A stretch of 64,000 nucleotides of DNA, taken from Chrysoperla carnea. Taxonomy: Eukaryota > Arthropoda > Insecta > Neuroptera > Chrysopidae. Numbering within the stretch: position 1 is the stretch's first letter; every line of letters starts with the position of its first letter. The position numbers were made by a program, and so were the translations under genes. Location: contig NC_058338.1 of NCBI RefSeq assembly GCF_905475395.1, positions 869,001 through 933,000 of the forward strand. Reading direction: 5' to 3'. Below the pieces are notes generated by a model. That model made no database searches. It was given only the letters and a program-made list of their open reading frames with translations, and was not told where the DNA came from. Shown here piece by piece: positions 47,148 through 57,929 of this stretch.

Positions 47148-49748
47148 ATGATATCGAAAAAGGCGGTATTGATTGCGCCCGATGGAGGTTGGGGTTATAT
47201 GATTGTATTTGGTTTTACATGTGTATTGGTAAGTGCAAGGAATTCTTGAATCTTAAGTTTTTCTCTTAATTTGAACTTATAATTTTTAAGGGCACAGCAG
47301 TATCCCCGTTGCATTCAAGTTTTTCAATAATTTTTGGTAAATTTCTAAGTGAAATTGGAGATGGACCAAGTTCAGTTGCAACTGTTACCAGTGTTTTTTC
47401 TTTGTGCTTCACATTTACAGGTGAAATTCGCCCAAAAGCTTAGCAAATATTTTTACTCTTAATTTCATTAAACGTAATTTCTTTAAATTTTAAAACAGGA
47501 GTCTTGGCAAATCCATTAATCCAAAAGTTTCCACTGAGAACAATAAGCTTCTTTGGAGCAACACTGTTTGTAATTGGAGCCTTATTGAATATATTTGTGA
47601 CTAAAACATGGCATTTAGTTGTTACTTATGGAATTTTATCTGGTCGGTATCACAAAGTTATAGTTTTATTTTTATGGCTCTCCAATCAATAAACGATTTT
47701 CTTTTTTCAGGTACGGGATTCGGAATTATCTTACCATGTATTCTAACAAGTATAAATAGTTATTTTGATAAAAAACGTGCGACCATGAATAGTTTAGCAC
47801 AATTGGGCACTTGTCCACTATTTATTGCACTGCCAATGTGTTTTCAATATTTTATGGAACATTTTGGATTCCGTGGTACAGTTGCCATATTGGCTGCGTA
47901 TTCAGCAAACATGTTTATAGCAGTGGCTGTAATGGCACCCGTGGAAAACCATGCACGGAAGGAATATGAACTAGTCACAGGTATGTACTTGATATATATT
48001 GATGAATACAAGTAAAATGTTTCTCTGAATTAAAAAAAATACAGAGAGTGGATCGGTAAAAAAAGTGACGTCATCACATTGGTATGTTACAAAACTTGTG
48101 TACCGTTTCGATTCCGACCCCACTCTGTTCTCCTTCTTCTTTTCACTATCTACTTCTTTGATTATTTTCTAATCTGTTTTCGAATGAAGCGAGAGAAATG
48201 TGAGAAAACCCCTCGATTTTAATTTGATGAGAAAACAGCAATTCCTAAAGTAGTCTATAATTTTTTACAGTGAATATAAATGGGAAAACTTTGGAAAGTG
48301 TTACGAAAATCGTAAATGAAAATATGGAAAAAGAAACAAAAGTAATCGATGAAAACTCAAAATTAACCGAAGATAAAGATAATTGTACAATAAACCCGAA
48401 ATTAGAAGAAGCTCTCAATAATAAATTTGGACTATGGTTCGTTAAATTTAATTACATTAATTTAACTTTACGATGAATAATTTAATTGCTAAGAGAAGTT
48501 TTTCAATGAAATTCTTTATTCCAGAAATTCAGGAATTATTATTCCGAGACCATGTCTGCGATAATTAATACAATATTTTTGTTTATTTAGGCAACGAATT
48601 ATTCATATGTTTGATTTAACATTGCTCCACGATTGGAAATTCGTTAATTTGATCTTTGGCATGGCAATGTTTTTTAATTTAGATGTTTATTACCTAACAA
48701 TGTCACCAATGTTTTTATTGCGCCGTGGATTTGATCCAAATCAGGTAGCATTTTGTGTGACCACAGCTGGACTTGGAGACTTTTGTGGACGATTTACTTT
48801 GACCTTAATAAGTAAACATGTACCATTTAAGTTTTGGTTTGTTGTACTCTTTGCCAGTTTTCTGATGTTTCTATTACGTATTGGTAAATCGATTTTTTTT
48901 TCGTAATTTTCCGCCAAAACTACTCAGATAGTTTAAGATACGGTATAAGGTCAACCTTTTGATAACTAGATGGGACATATTTTTTGTGAAATTTTATTGA
49001 TTGATTGAGACAAGCTATCAATCACTAAATTTCCTAAAAAATATATCTCATCTGGTTGGCAGATGGTAGAAGGTTGATCTTATACTCAAGACTTATTCCA
49101 AGACTTTTTGACATCATTAAATTTTTGATATTTTGTAGTGTTTATGATTGAAATGTCGTACACGTTAATGTTGGGATTATTTTTCGTAACTGGATTTAGT
49201 CGAAGCTATGTACATACTCCAGTTCCAATTTTATTCACAGAACGTTACAATATTGAACGATTTCCAGCTGTTTGGGGATTATATTCAGTTGCATCTGGCT
49301 TTGTAAATATAATATTAGGGGTTTGTATAGGTAAGACATTCAGATTTACTTTTGACCAGATAATTAGGTCTCCTTATAAAACTCTTACCTGTCCAAAAAT
49401 AGTCCAAAATAGAAAATTTCAACAGTCTCCTGCTAATGGGCTTTGGCTTGCAAATTTGTTGCAAATTTGGATTCAGGGATGCAATAAACTGATATCTGAC
49501 TGAGTACTTCCTTCTACACATAATTTTCCCCCTTGTCAAAGCCCAAAATTTAACCTGAAAGTTTCAATTTCTCTTCGTTAGTCGAATGTTGTTAATATTT
49601 ATACTTCCAAATTATTTTTGCAGGTTCCGTAGCAGATTATTTTAAGAATGATACATATACAATGCACACATTTACAATAATTTCAAGTGTTTTAATCACA
49701 ACATGGTTTATTCAAGCATATCTCGAAAACCGCCCAAAGAAACAATAG
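47148..49748 (+). CDS. Monocarboxylate transporter-like protein (SLC16, MFS), copy 1
   Basis: Eight exons: 47148-47228, 47291-47420, 47499-47642, 47711-47980, 48271-48436, 48591-48883, 49139-49330 and 49624-49748. They join in frame to 466 residues. The protein starts MISKKAVLIAPDGGWGYMIV; PDGGWG is the hallmark of the SLC16 family in the first membrane helix. Between helices 4 and 5 lies SYFDKKRATMNSLAQLGTCP, the family's second conserved block (Y-F-x-x-x-R-A-x-x-x-G in most members). A hydrophilic loop encoded by exon 5 separates two six-helix halves. The second half contains FLLRRGFDPNQVAF, the region of the helix-8 Asp/Arg pair used for substrate in MCT1. It would move a monocarboxylate or similar organic anion across a membrane; the substrate cannot be told. 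AATAAA is at 49946. Same exon plan as copy 2 downstream. Confidence 0.9.
48041..48129. repeat. Possible small inverted-repeat element in transporter 1 intron 4
   Basis: ACAGAGAGTGGATCGG at the left faces the reverse complement ACAGAGTGGGGTCGG at the right, about 60 bases apart. A CRE-like TGACGTCA sits just inside the left arm. The arms are short and the call is tentative. Confidence 0.35.
48944..49084. mobile_element. Foldback element in transporter 1 intron 6
   Basis: The left arm TATAAGGTCAACCTTTTGAT, then GATGGGACATATTTTTTGTG and AATTTTATTGATTGAT, pairs with the reverse complement of the right arm: TATAAGATCAACCTTCTACC, then GATGAGATATATTTTTTAGG and AAATTTAGTGATTGAT. The arms are about 65 bp and nearly meet. 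The corresponding intron of copy 2 lacks it, so it arrived after the duplication. Confidence 0.75.
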
Positions 49749-51094
49749 ATTATCGAGTATAGGAAATCTATACTTCCTTGAAAACCTCCTTTTTTCAAAG
49801 ATATTTTTTTTGTTTTTTAAAGAAAGTCAAAATTCGACTTTATACTATTCTGTGATTATATGCAAAAAAAAAACGTTTAGATTTAAGACACAAAGCCTCA
49901 ACTTTGAAAGTTTATTAAATAAATTTTTTTCTATATCGAAATCTCAATAAAAATAACCTTTTTCTTTTTATAAAACAAAAAATTATTATTTTTAATAAAA
50001 TTGATTTTATTTGTCCTGTGTTTTATTTTATAAATTAAGAACCGAAAAGGAATGGGAGGGACAATCTTAAACAACCCCAAATATAAAGGATCAAGCCAAA
50101 ATTATGAAAATTGAAAATTTATGAGAATACCTTTATAGAGTAATCCCCTGGGACAAAAGGATGAATGCACTTAGAGATTCGATATTGTGTTCATATTGAC
50201 ATGACACTTATTCTGTCATCTATCTATCTTTGTTTATTGTGAGTGATATTTCGTTTATCGACAAACTTCATAGTGTTAAACAACTATAACTAACTTCAAC
50301 ATGTAGTTTACATGTCAACCTGTACGCGCACATCATAAAAATTCACTCTTATTTCATAGAGCGCTCAAGAAGAGTAACTTTACAAAAACTCCTGCACCGA
50401 TACCTGACTATCATATCATAAAACAGCAAATTTTTTCTTTTTGGACAAACCGAATGATGGAGAATAGTTGGATCAGATCTTTGAAAATGACCTACTTGTT
50501 TTTCTATGTTTTTTCTCTTTGAGTAAAAATTTCGCTGGAGATGGAAGCATTCGAAGGTGTGAGTTTACAATTTTAAATGAAATTTTGCAAATCATATTTA
50601 TAAAACACGTTATATCTGTTATCAAAATTAGCCAGTCATCGTAATTAAAATGTTTATTTGCTGTTAAACAATTACTTTTCATACATTACGTTACAATTTT
50701 TATTATTGACGTAATTTTTGTTTTTGCGTCAACGAATCCACCTTCGCGTTCCATACAGGTAATTGCTCTTTTAAAAAATTGCTTAGATACACTCCTACAT
50801 ATCTCAAAAGTGATTTCTTGAACCGTTTTTCTCATTATCTGTTCTATAATAACCCACATTTCTAAACGACCATTAACATTCCTATCGAACTTTTTAAATT
50901 TGTGGACTCCCAGTTTATTCGATGTTAAAAGTAAATAGCCGAATGTTAATGTTAGTCGAAAGCAAGCATTTTTATAAAGAATAACTGTTATTTGGATATG
51001 TTTTAATAGAAACGTTTTCCATATGTAACCAACTTAAGTAGACACACTGGAATCTGTCTCGTTCAAGAATCGGTAGAAGTTCATTTTTGTATTG

Positions 51095-51377
51095 TACCAT
51101 GTGTGTTTGTACCATCTAGGCATATACATATCTGTAGTATCACAGAATACATCCGTTTAGTAATGCATCTAAGCGAGAGGTATTATAGTTACAGATAACT
51201 ATTAAGTACATCAAAACTCCCACTCTCTGCAAGCATACAACAAAAGGTCTGTCGTATCGTATCTGTAGTCTGACAACACATGTATATAATACCTCTCGCT
51301 TAGATCCATAACTAAACGGATGTATTCTGTCATACTACAGATATGTATATGCCTAAATGATACAAACACACATGGTA
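51095..51377. mobile_element. MITE with ~94-bp terminal inverted repeats
   Basis: Left: TACCATGTGTGTTTGTACCA, CATATACATATCTGTAGTAT, CAGAATACATCCGTTTAGTA and CTAAGCGAGAGGTATTATA. The reverse complement of the right arm gives the same blocks with only a few differences. The arms are separated by about 95 bases of unrelated sequence. Both outer ends coincide with TA. It has no coding capacity. The high similarity between arms suggests that it is young. Confidence 0.85.
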
Positions 51378-51870
51378 TACTATTGCAAAGTTGGTAAAAT
51401 TTTATTGGCCGGTGTACTTATTATGATGTATCTTTGTTATCCAAGATAAACCTACTGATAGCTATGTGAATGAGGGACGTCGCGTAGGGGAGATAGAACT
51501 TGGTGTCTTATTAGATTTTTAATTCGTCTAAAAGATAAGATTTATAACGCTGAATGATAACAGTAGTTAGTAAGTACGTTACGATGATAAATAAATCTCA
51601 TTAGCATTGAAATAAATTAAATCATTACTAAATGCAAACATTAACACATTCTATGATAAAATTTAATTCATTTTTAATAAAAAAAAGTTATTCATTCCAT
51701 TTTATAATAAATTTAACTGTTACGAGTAAGCTTAATTTGGTACTAGAGCTTGCGAGGTGTCTGAATTTCGAATATTTCTATACTTATTTAACTTGGGTTT
51801 GGAATGAAGATCAGTAATTAAAATTCTGCAGTTATAAAACTAAAATTACAGCTATAATAAACAAAATTTT

Positions 51871-52394
51871 TCGAAGCAATGGTTCAGAGCACCTAGCCAA
51901 ATAGATCCTTGTACTCTATCCCCGCTACACATTTCAGTGGCTATAATAACCAACTGATGTACTGAAACCCAGGATTTGCCTAGCGCTGAGTTTCCTAATT
52001 TCTTCTGGTTCGACTATGGCCGGACCAAACCATTTCCTTCGCTGCTGTATGAGCGCCGGGCAGTAACAGAGAAAGTGGATCGATGTTTCTTCTGAATTTT
52101 CTCCGCATCTATCACACGCGGGAGATTGTCTTTTTCCAATCTGATGTTGGAACTTGTTCAGGTTATCATGCCCTGTGAGTAACTCTACGATGACTCTAAT
52201 ATCAGCTCTGTTTAGTTCCAAGATCTCCTCGGCTCTGTTACCGAGCGAGTTTCCTCCACTCAACAGGCTTTTGGCGATTCGTCTTCCCTCGTAGCTGGTC
52301 CATGCCTTTAATTGTTGGTTTTTCAGATTATTTTCTAATCTGTTAAGACCTTCTTGGTATGGCATCCTCGTAAGCTTTTCTTGAGTGGGAGCCA
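51871..52394 (-). mobile_element. I-group LINE 3' fragment, copy 2
   Basis: This minus-strand fragment starts at MAPTQEKL and runs through GLNRLENNLKNQQLKAWTSY, VELLTGHDNLNKFQHQIGKR, CDRCGE..TSIHFLCYCPAL and ILGFSTSVGYYSH. It is nearly identical to copy 1 and uninterrupted over its 153 codons. It is cut at its 5' end 90 codons later than copy 1. Its 5' edge is about 240 bases from the start codon of transporter copy 2, in opposite orientation. Confidence 0.87.
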
Positions 52395-52631
52395 CACATG
52401 CTTTTTGTTAGTTAAGAATTATAACTTTGATATCTGCTTATAAATGGAATTGCGTAATCTAAAATAAATAAGTAAAAAACTTTTTAAAAAAAAGGAAAGA
52501 ATATTTGGAGACAATAACTGGCATTGTCCTAAATCTAAGCCATTTAAATTTACAATTTATTTTAATAAATTTAAAACAAAAATATGTTTCCTGCATTTTA
52601 AATTTAATTCATATATGAATTTAATTACAAA

Positions 52632-55600
52632 ATGATACGTAAAAAAACGAAAATAATACCCCCAGATGGGGGTTGGGGTAATCTGGTGGTACTTGGTGTA
52701 ACTTTGGCTATTGTAAGTTTGAATAAGCTTTAAATAAAAACTTTATGAAATTTTATTTTTGATTATGAAATTGAAATAATTATTTTTTGAAGGGTACAGG
52801 AATCGCTCCGTTACAAGTATTATTTTCAATCATTTTTGGTAATTTTCTAAGTGAAATTGGAGATGGTCCCAGTTCTGTGGCAACTGTTACCAGTGTTTTT
52901 GCTATGTGTTTCACATTTACAGGTGAGAGCTTTTTTTGGTTTAAGTAAACTTTTTTTGATTCCTAATAGGTCTGAGTCCGTGACAGTAAAACTGTACTTA
53001 CCTTTACAGATTTCGAAATTTCGCATATAAATCAATACTATTTAGCAATAGAAACAATATGGACTAGGTTTGCCAGGAGGTTTACTGGCAGAAATATTTT
53101 TTGCCAGAATTTTTTTGTTTTTTACAGATGTGACAAGATATTTTGGTCAAGTTTTGAGTTGCCTATTGACTTTATATATTAAAAATCGGTGGGACACAAC
53201 TTTTTGTCATGATAGGACCATGATAAACCATATATACAGAGTGGACCATATAAGTTTCGTACAAATTGCTTCATAAATATTTCTATTGCCATATTAATTC
53301 GTCCTTAATATAAATATTAAAGTATTTTATCAAAAATTTTACCACAGGAGTCTTGGCAAATCCATTAATCCAAAGATTTCCATTAAGGACCATAAGTTTG
53401 TTTGGTACAATGCTGTTTATGTCTGGTGCAGTATTGAATATTTTTGTGACAAAAACCTGGCATTTAATTGTTACATTTGGAATTTTATCTGGTCAGTATT
53501 AGTAAAAACATTTCGAAGAGATCGAGAAAGAAAAGATCAATAAACTTTTTTTTTTAAAATAGGTATGGGAATTGGAATAGTTTTACCATGTGTGCTAACA
53601 AGTTTCAACAGTTATTTTAATAAACGTCGTGCATTCATGAATAGTTTAGCACATTTAGGATTATGTCCACTTTATATTGCACTACCAGTATGTTTTCAAT
53701 ATTCCTTGGAAAATTATGGATTTCGTGGTACAGTTGCCATATTATGTGCATTCGAAGCAAATATGTTTATAGCAGCTATTGTCTTGTCACCAGTGGAAAA
53801 ACATGCTCAGAAAGAATACGAATTAGTTACAGGTATGGTCGGGGTCGTTTTTAACTTTTTACAGATCCTGTGCACGTAAAAATCACGGATCCTCCTTTTT
53901 TTGGAAGACTTCTTTTGGCAGGAAGATCTAGAACGCATTTCATCTTCTATGTCTATGTTTAGGCAGGCTAACTCTTTGTATCAGAGTCTCATTTTTCTGA
54001 AACGAAATACAAAATATTAGAATTTAGTTTAGCCTGAATAAGTTTTTCGACTTAATTAGTGTGCTAATTAAGTTGGTAAATCAAATTTCTATCATTGTTT
54101 AATTGTAGTTTGTAAATCAATTATTTTGGTCATTAAATCGCGTACTTAATGCGTAGAAAGGTAACGACGGCTGCAAAGAATGATTTTTTGGTAGGTAGGC
54201 TGGACCTTCCATCGATTCCAGGGCGCTGGGCCAGTATCAAAGGGATTGAAATTACTCTTCGAAAAGATTTAAGAGGTATTCCTAAAATTACTTGTTCAAT
54301 CGTCGAATGGACCAAATTTCATAAGAAATGCTTTTATTTCTGGGTAATTCTGGAGATATGGCGAAAAATACTCGTCTAAACGTCATTAGAGCTTTTTTTT
54401 ATGTTTTTGGGATCCTTTTTACTCCAAATAATTATATAATTAAGAATATTTGATCGCGATTTTCATTTTATAGTGGCGGTTAATGGGAAAAATATTGAAA
54501 AGGAAACAAAAACAAATGATGGAGATCTGGAAAAAACGGAAAATGAAACACAATTAAGTGTTGAAAATACAGAAAATGAAACAAAAGTGCATGATGAAAA
54601 TCTGGAAAATGAACCAAAAGTAAATGATGAAAACACAGGAATTGAAATAAAAGTTTTCGATGAAAGTTCCAAATTAACTGAAGACACAAATAATTCTATA
54701 ATAAATCCAAGAGAAAATGAAATTGCTCCCAATAATGACCAATCTGGAATATGGTTTGTAAAATTTTTATTTTTTTAGTTTATTTTTTTACGAAAATTTA
54801 CTAAAAATTTTTTTAATTGATTAAAAACTTTGAAAATTGATTTTTCTTTTAATTTAACAATTGAGAATGATTTGTAAATTTGAGTGACGTCAATATATCG
54901 CTTTAGTAACGCCACCACACGGGTAAATGACAAAACAACATCCAAGATGATAAATGGTTTGTCTCTCAACTTATTTTTAAAATATTCCAGCCTCAACGGA
55001 TGTGAAGACGTCACATCGTCCGTAAAAACTCTACAAATATGATTAAAATTGACATTATCATTGCACTTTTTTTTTCTAGGCAGCAAATAATCCACATGTT
55101 TGATTTAACGTTACTTCATGAATGGAAATTTATAAATTTGGTAATTGGTATGGCCATGTTTTTCTATCTAGATTTAAACTTTCTAACATTATCACCAATG
55201 TTTCTAATTCGACGTGGATTCGATCCAAAACAAGTGGCTTGGTGTGTGACGTCAGCTGGTATTGGTGACTTTGTTGGCCGTTTTGTTTTGACCGCATTTA
55301 GTAAATATATCCGATTCAAATATTGGTATATTTATTTTGCTGGCAGTTTAATTACGTTTATTTGTCGAAATGGTAAAAAATTTTTACATTATTTAGAAAG
55401 TAATCGATTGGGTATCCGCCAGCAAGTGCTGTCATAGAAAATTACACCTCTCAAAGTACATCTAGCTTAATTTTAAGTTTATTTTAATTTGAGGAAAACT
55501 TGTTTTTTTTTTTAGTGTTTCTGATTGAAATGTCCCAAAAATTAATGTTAGGTTTATTTTTCGTAACTGGATTTGGTCGAAGCTTAATCCTTACACCAAT

Positions 55601-56010
55601 TCCAATTTTATTCACTGAACGTTACAGTATTGAACGATTTCCAGCTGCCTGGGGATTATATTCAGTTACGTGTGGTTTTACAAATATTTTTTTGGGAGCT
55701 TTTATTGGTAAGTTGTTCAAATTTATTATATGCTTGGAATATTTTCAAACATGAAACTCATTTTACATTCACAATATTAACCATGATACTTCCTTGCTTC
55801 TATTTTATTTGTATACACGAATTGCTTCACCTCTTTAGTTTTTTCAATCAATGTTAATAAAACTTACCCCAAATTATTTTTGCAGGTTCCATAGCAGATT
55901 ATTTTAAGAATGATACATATACAATGCATACATTTACAATTATTTCAAGTGTTTTAATCACAACATGGTTTATTCAAGCATATCTCGAAAACCGTCCAAA
56001 GAAACAATAA
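52632..56010 (+). CDS. Monocarboxylate transporter-like protein (SLC16, MFS), copy 2
   Basis: Eight exons: 52632-52712, 52793-52922, 53348-53491, 53563-53832, 54474-54753, 55080-55372, 55516-55707 and 55886-56010. They encode 504 residues. Seven of the eight exons have exactly the length of their counterpart in copy 1 and all phases agree, so the two genes are a tandem duplication. The N-terminus is MIRKKTKIIPPDGGWGNLVV, with the SLC16 signature PDGGWG. Exon 4 carries SYFNKRRAFMNSLAHLGLCP. Exon 5, the cytosolic loop between the two halves, is 114 bases longer than in copy 1 and has E/N/K-rich repeats (ENTENETKVHDENLENEPKV). Exon 8 is nearly identical in DNA to that of copy 1. Substrate unknown. 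Polyadenylation signal at 56222. Confidence 0.9.
54885..54990 (-). repeat. Dispersed repeat in transporter 2 intron 5, partner of 18100-18205
   Basis: In reverse complement this matches 18100-18205 over about 100 bases, as described there. The same intron of transporter 1 lacks it, so it was inserted after the duplication or lost from copy 1. Confidence 0.6.
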
Positions 56011-57015
56011 AATGAATGTTTTTGGATTTTTTATACAAATTATTTAAAATGTCCCGGATTGGTCAACTTCTCTGAACAGAGACCATGAGATCAAAAAGTG
56101 TGTTCGTTAATTGTGGAACATCCCTTAGAAAATATGTTAAAAATTTTTGGCTGATTTGTATGCCGTTTAGTGATTCTAAAAAGTCGAATATTATTTTTTA
56201 AATTGTATTATTTTCTGAATTAATAAATCTATGGTTTTAATTTTTTTTATTTCTTGTTTAAAATATAGAAACATGGGCAACACCAAGGGGGGCCAGGTTG
56301 GGGCAGCTTCCCTTTTCTCCATAAAATAACTTGCACCCCTATTTGCCATCGGCTGGCAACACCCTTGCAAGAAGACTAGAAAAATTTAAGTAACCCATAA
56401 GAGTTAAAAGAAAGTGAGATACAATCAGCGCCTCCAAATTCAGATTAACGAATTAACAAGTGCCAGACGTATATGGACTCATCTCGAGATCCATAGTTAA
56501 CTCTCTTTCTTTTCTAGTCTTCTTGAAGTAACCAAATGTGTCGTTCCTCTCAAAAATCTGATTAGATAAATGTTAAATTTGAGAAGGAACGATTTCCATA
56601 TAAGTGACGATAAGGTTGCCACTCACATGAACAGCTTGTTTTAAAAACAAATCTATAAAAGATGCTTAATTTTGACCTACAAACTCCTATTATTCATAAA
56701 TAAATAAACTAATAAAAAGTTAAGATAATAATGAAGAGTAGTAATTCACAGATTAAAAATTGATTGATATGAATATATTTTTTTTATAGATTGAATACAT
56801 TTATTAGTTATTAAAAATAATTGTTATAAATTGACAAGTTATTTAATAAAAATTATTTTCAAAATATTTGTATTTATTTATTTACTCTCAAAACTCAAAA
56901 TAACTTTTAAAAATATTTATTAATATTAACAACAATTTATTATTTATGTTATATTGGTGTTTTGTGAGTTTGTAAATTTGTGAATTTGTAAATTTTGTGA
57001 AAAATATAATTAATT

Positions 57016-57104
57016 ATGTCGACAATAAGTTTAGCAACACAGGAAAATGTTGTTTCATGTTCATCAGAAAATATAGCGATGACTGCTTCTACAAAAACAA
57101 TACG
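57016..57104 (+). other. Possible short coding exon of unknown gene
   Basis: An ATG opens a 29-codon frame (MSTISLATQENVVSCSSENI, then AMTASTKTI) that ends at a good donor, ACG followed by GTGAGA. Composition is more protein-like than nearby AT-rich frames. I found no downstream exon that joins in phase: splicing to the acceptor CTTTCTCTAG at 57924 meets a stop codon. It may be a 5' leader exon of the AP-3 beta gene with an upstream frame, or chance. Confidence 0.25.
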
Positions 57105-57330
57105 GTGAGATTTTTTACTCATATTTTCTTCGAAACAGCAAAAATTACGCTTTTATCTCTTAAGGTGTATTCTCATAATGACGCTTGGCGCTGTGACTCG
57201 TAAAAAACTAAACAATCTGTAGCTTTTCCATAAAATCCATATTCACCACCCATTATGGATATCATTACCATAGGTCTTATTAAAAATAAGATTATGGATT
57301 AATAAACTTTTTTGTTTTTTGTCGCTCCTT

Positions 57331-57540
57331 TTTAGAATTTGACGCTGCACATAGTTCTATTTTTTTCAGCTAGGTGGATTCCTAATTTGTCGCTCAAAGC
57401 CAGTGTCAAGCGTCACTATGGACTTGCATCTTTTAAATTTGACGCTGCACTGCACATAGTTCTATTTTTTCAGCAAGGTGAAATCTTAATTTGTCGTTCA
57501 AAGCCAGCGTCAAGCAGCATCATGAAATCACATCTTTACG
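57331..57540. repeat. Tandem duplication of a ~105-bp unit with inverted ends
   Basis: Unit 1 (57331-57430) and unit 2 (57431-57540) share AATTTGACGCTGCAC, CATAGTTCTATTTTTT, TTTGTCG.TCAAAGCCAG and GTCAAGC. Within each unit the start GACGCTG is the reverse complement of the end CAGCGTC (unit 2; unit 1 has CAGTGTC), so each unit can fold on itself. An open frame across both is a by-product. Confidence 0.75.
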
Positions 57541-57929
57541 ATTCAATAATTGACTTTTCAACCGATATCTTTTGTAGTACTTGCTTGAACAATAAAATGC
57601 TAATTACTTAACTTTTTATTCCATAAATTTCCTACATCTTTTACTTCAAACTTTTTTTCTAAAATAAATATTTTTGAAGTTATTACAAGTTCAATGTTGC
57701 CCTTCTAATAGGTACAAAACACAATTTGTGATGTAAAATACGAATATGTTTTGACAAATATTACTTTCTACCTTTTTGGTTGGTACACACGACACAATAA
57801 AAAATAAATAAATATGTCAAAATAAATTTTGACGTGTGCGGTCTTTCACAAATCAAGCACTCGTGTTTGAACAAAAATTTTCTATCCAAACACGGTCTAG
57901 TTTGGAAAGAAATGCTTTCTCTAGGTACA

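Larger units (their letters stand above)
49749..52631. other. Region between the two transporter genes
   Basis: It contains the 3' UTR of copy 1 (AATAAA at 49946), AT-rich sequence, a 283-bp inverted-repeat element (51095-51377), the second LINE tail (51871-52394) and about 240 bases of upstream sequence of copy 2. No gene was recognised. Confidence 0.65.
56011..57929. other. Region between transporter 2 and the AP-3 beta gene
   Basis: This holds the 3' UTR of transporter 2 (AATAAA at 56222), a repeat shared with 19955 (56300-56380, minus), AT-rich sequence, a candidate 5' exon (57016-57104) and a tandem duplication (57331-57540). The promoter of the AP-3 gene should lie here, but no clear core element was recognised. 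Confidence 0.55.

Noticed and set aside
54149-54379. 76-codon open frame in intron 4 of transporter copy 2
   Set aside because: It lies between two exons that join in phase, has no counterpart in copy 1, and no recognisable motif.
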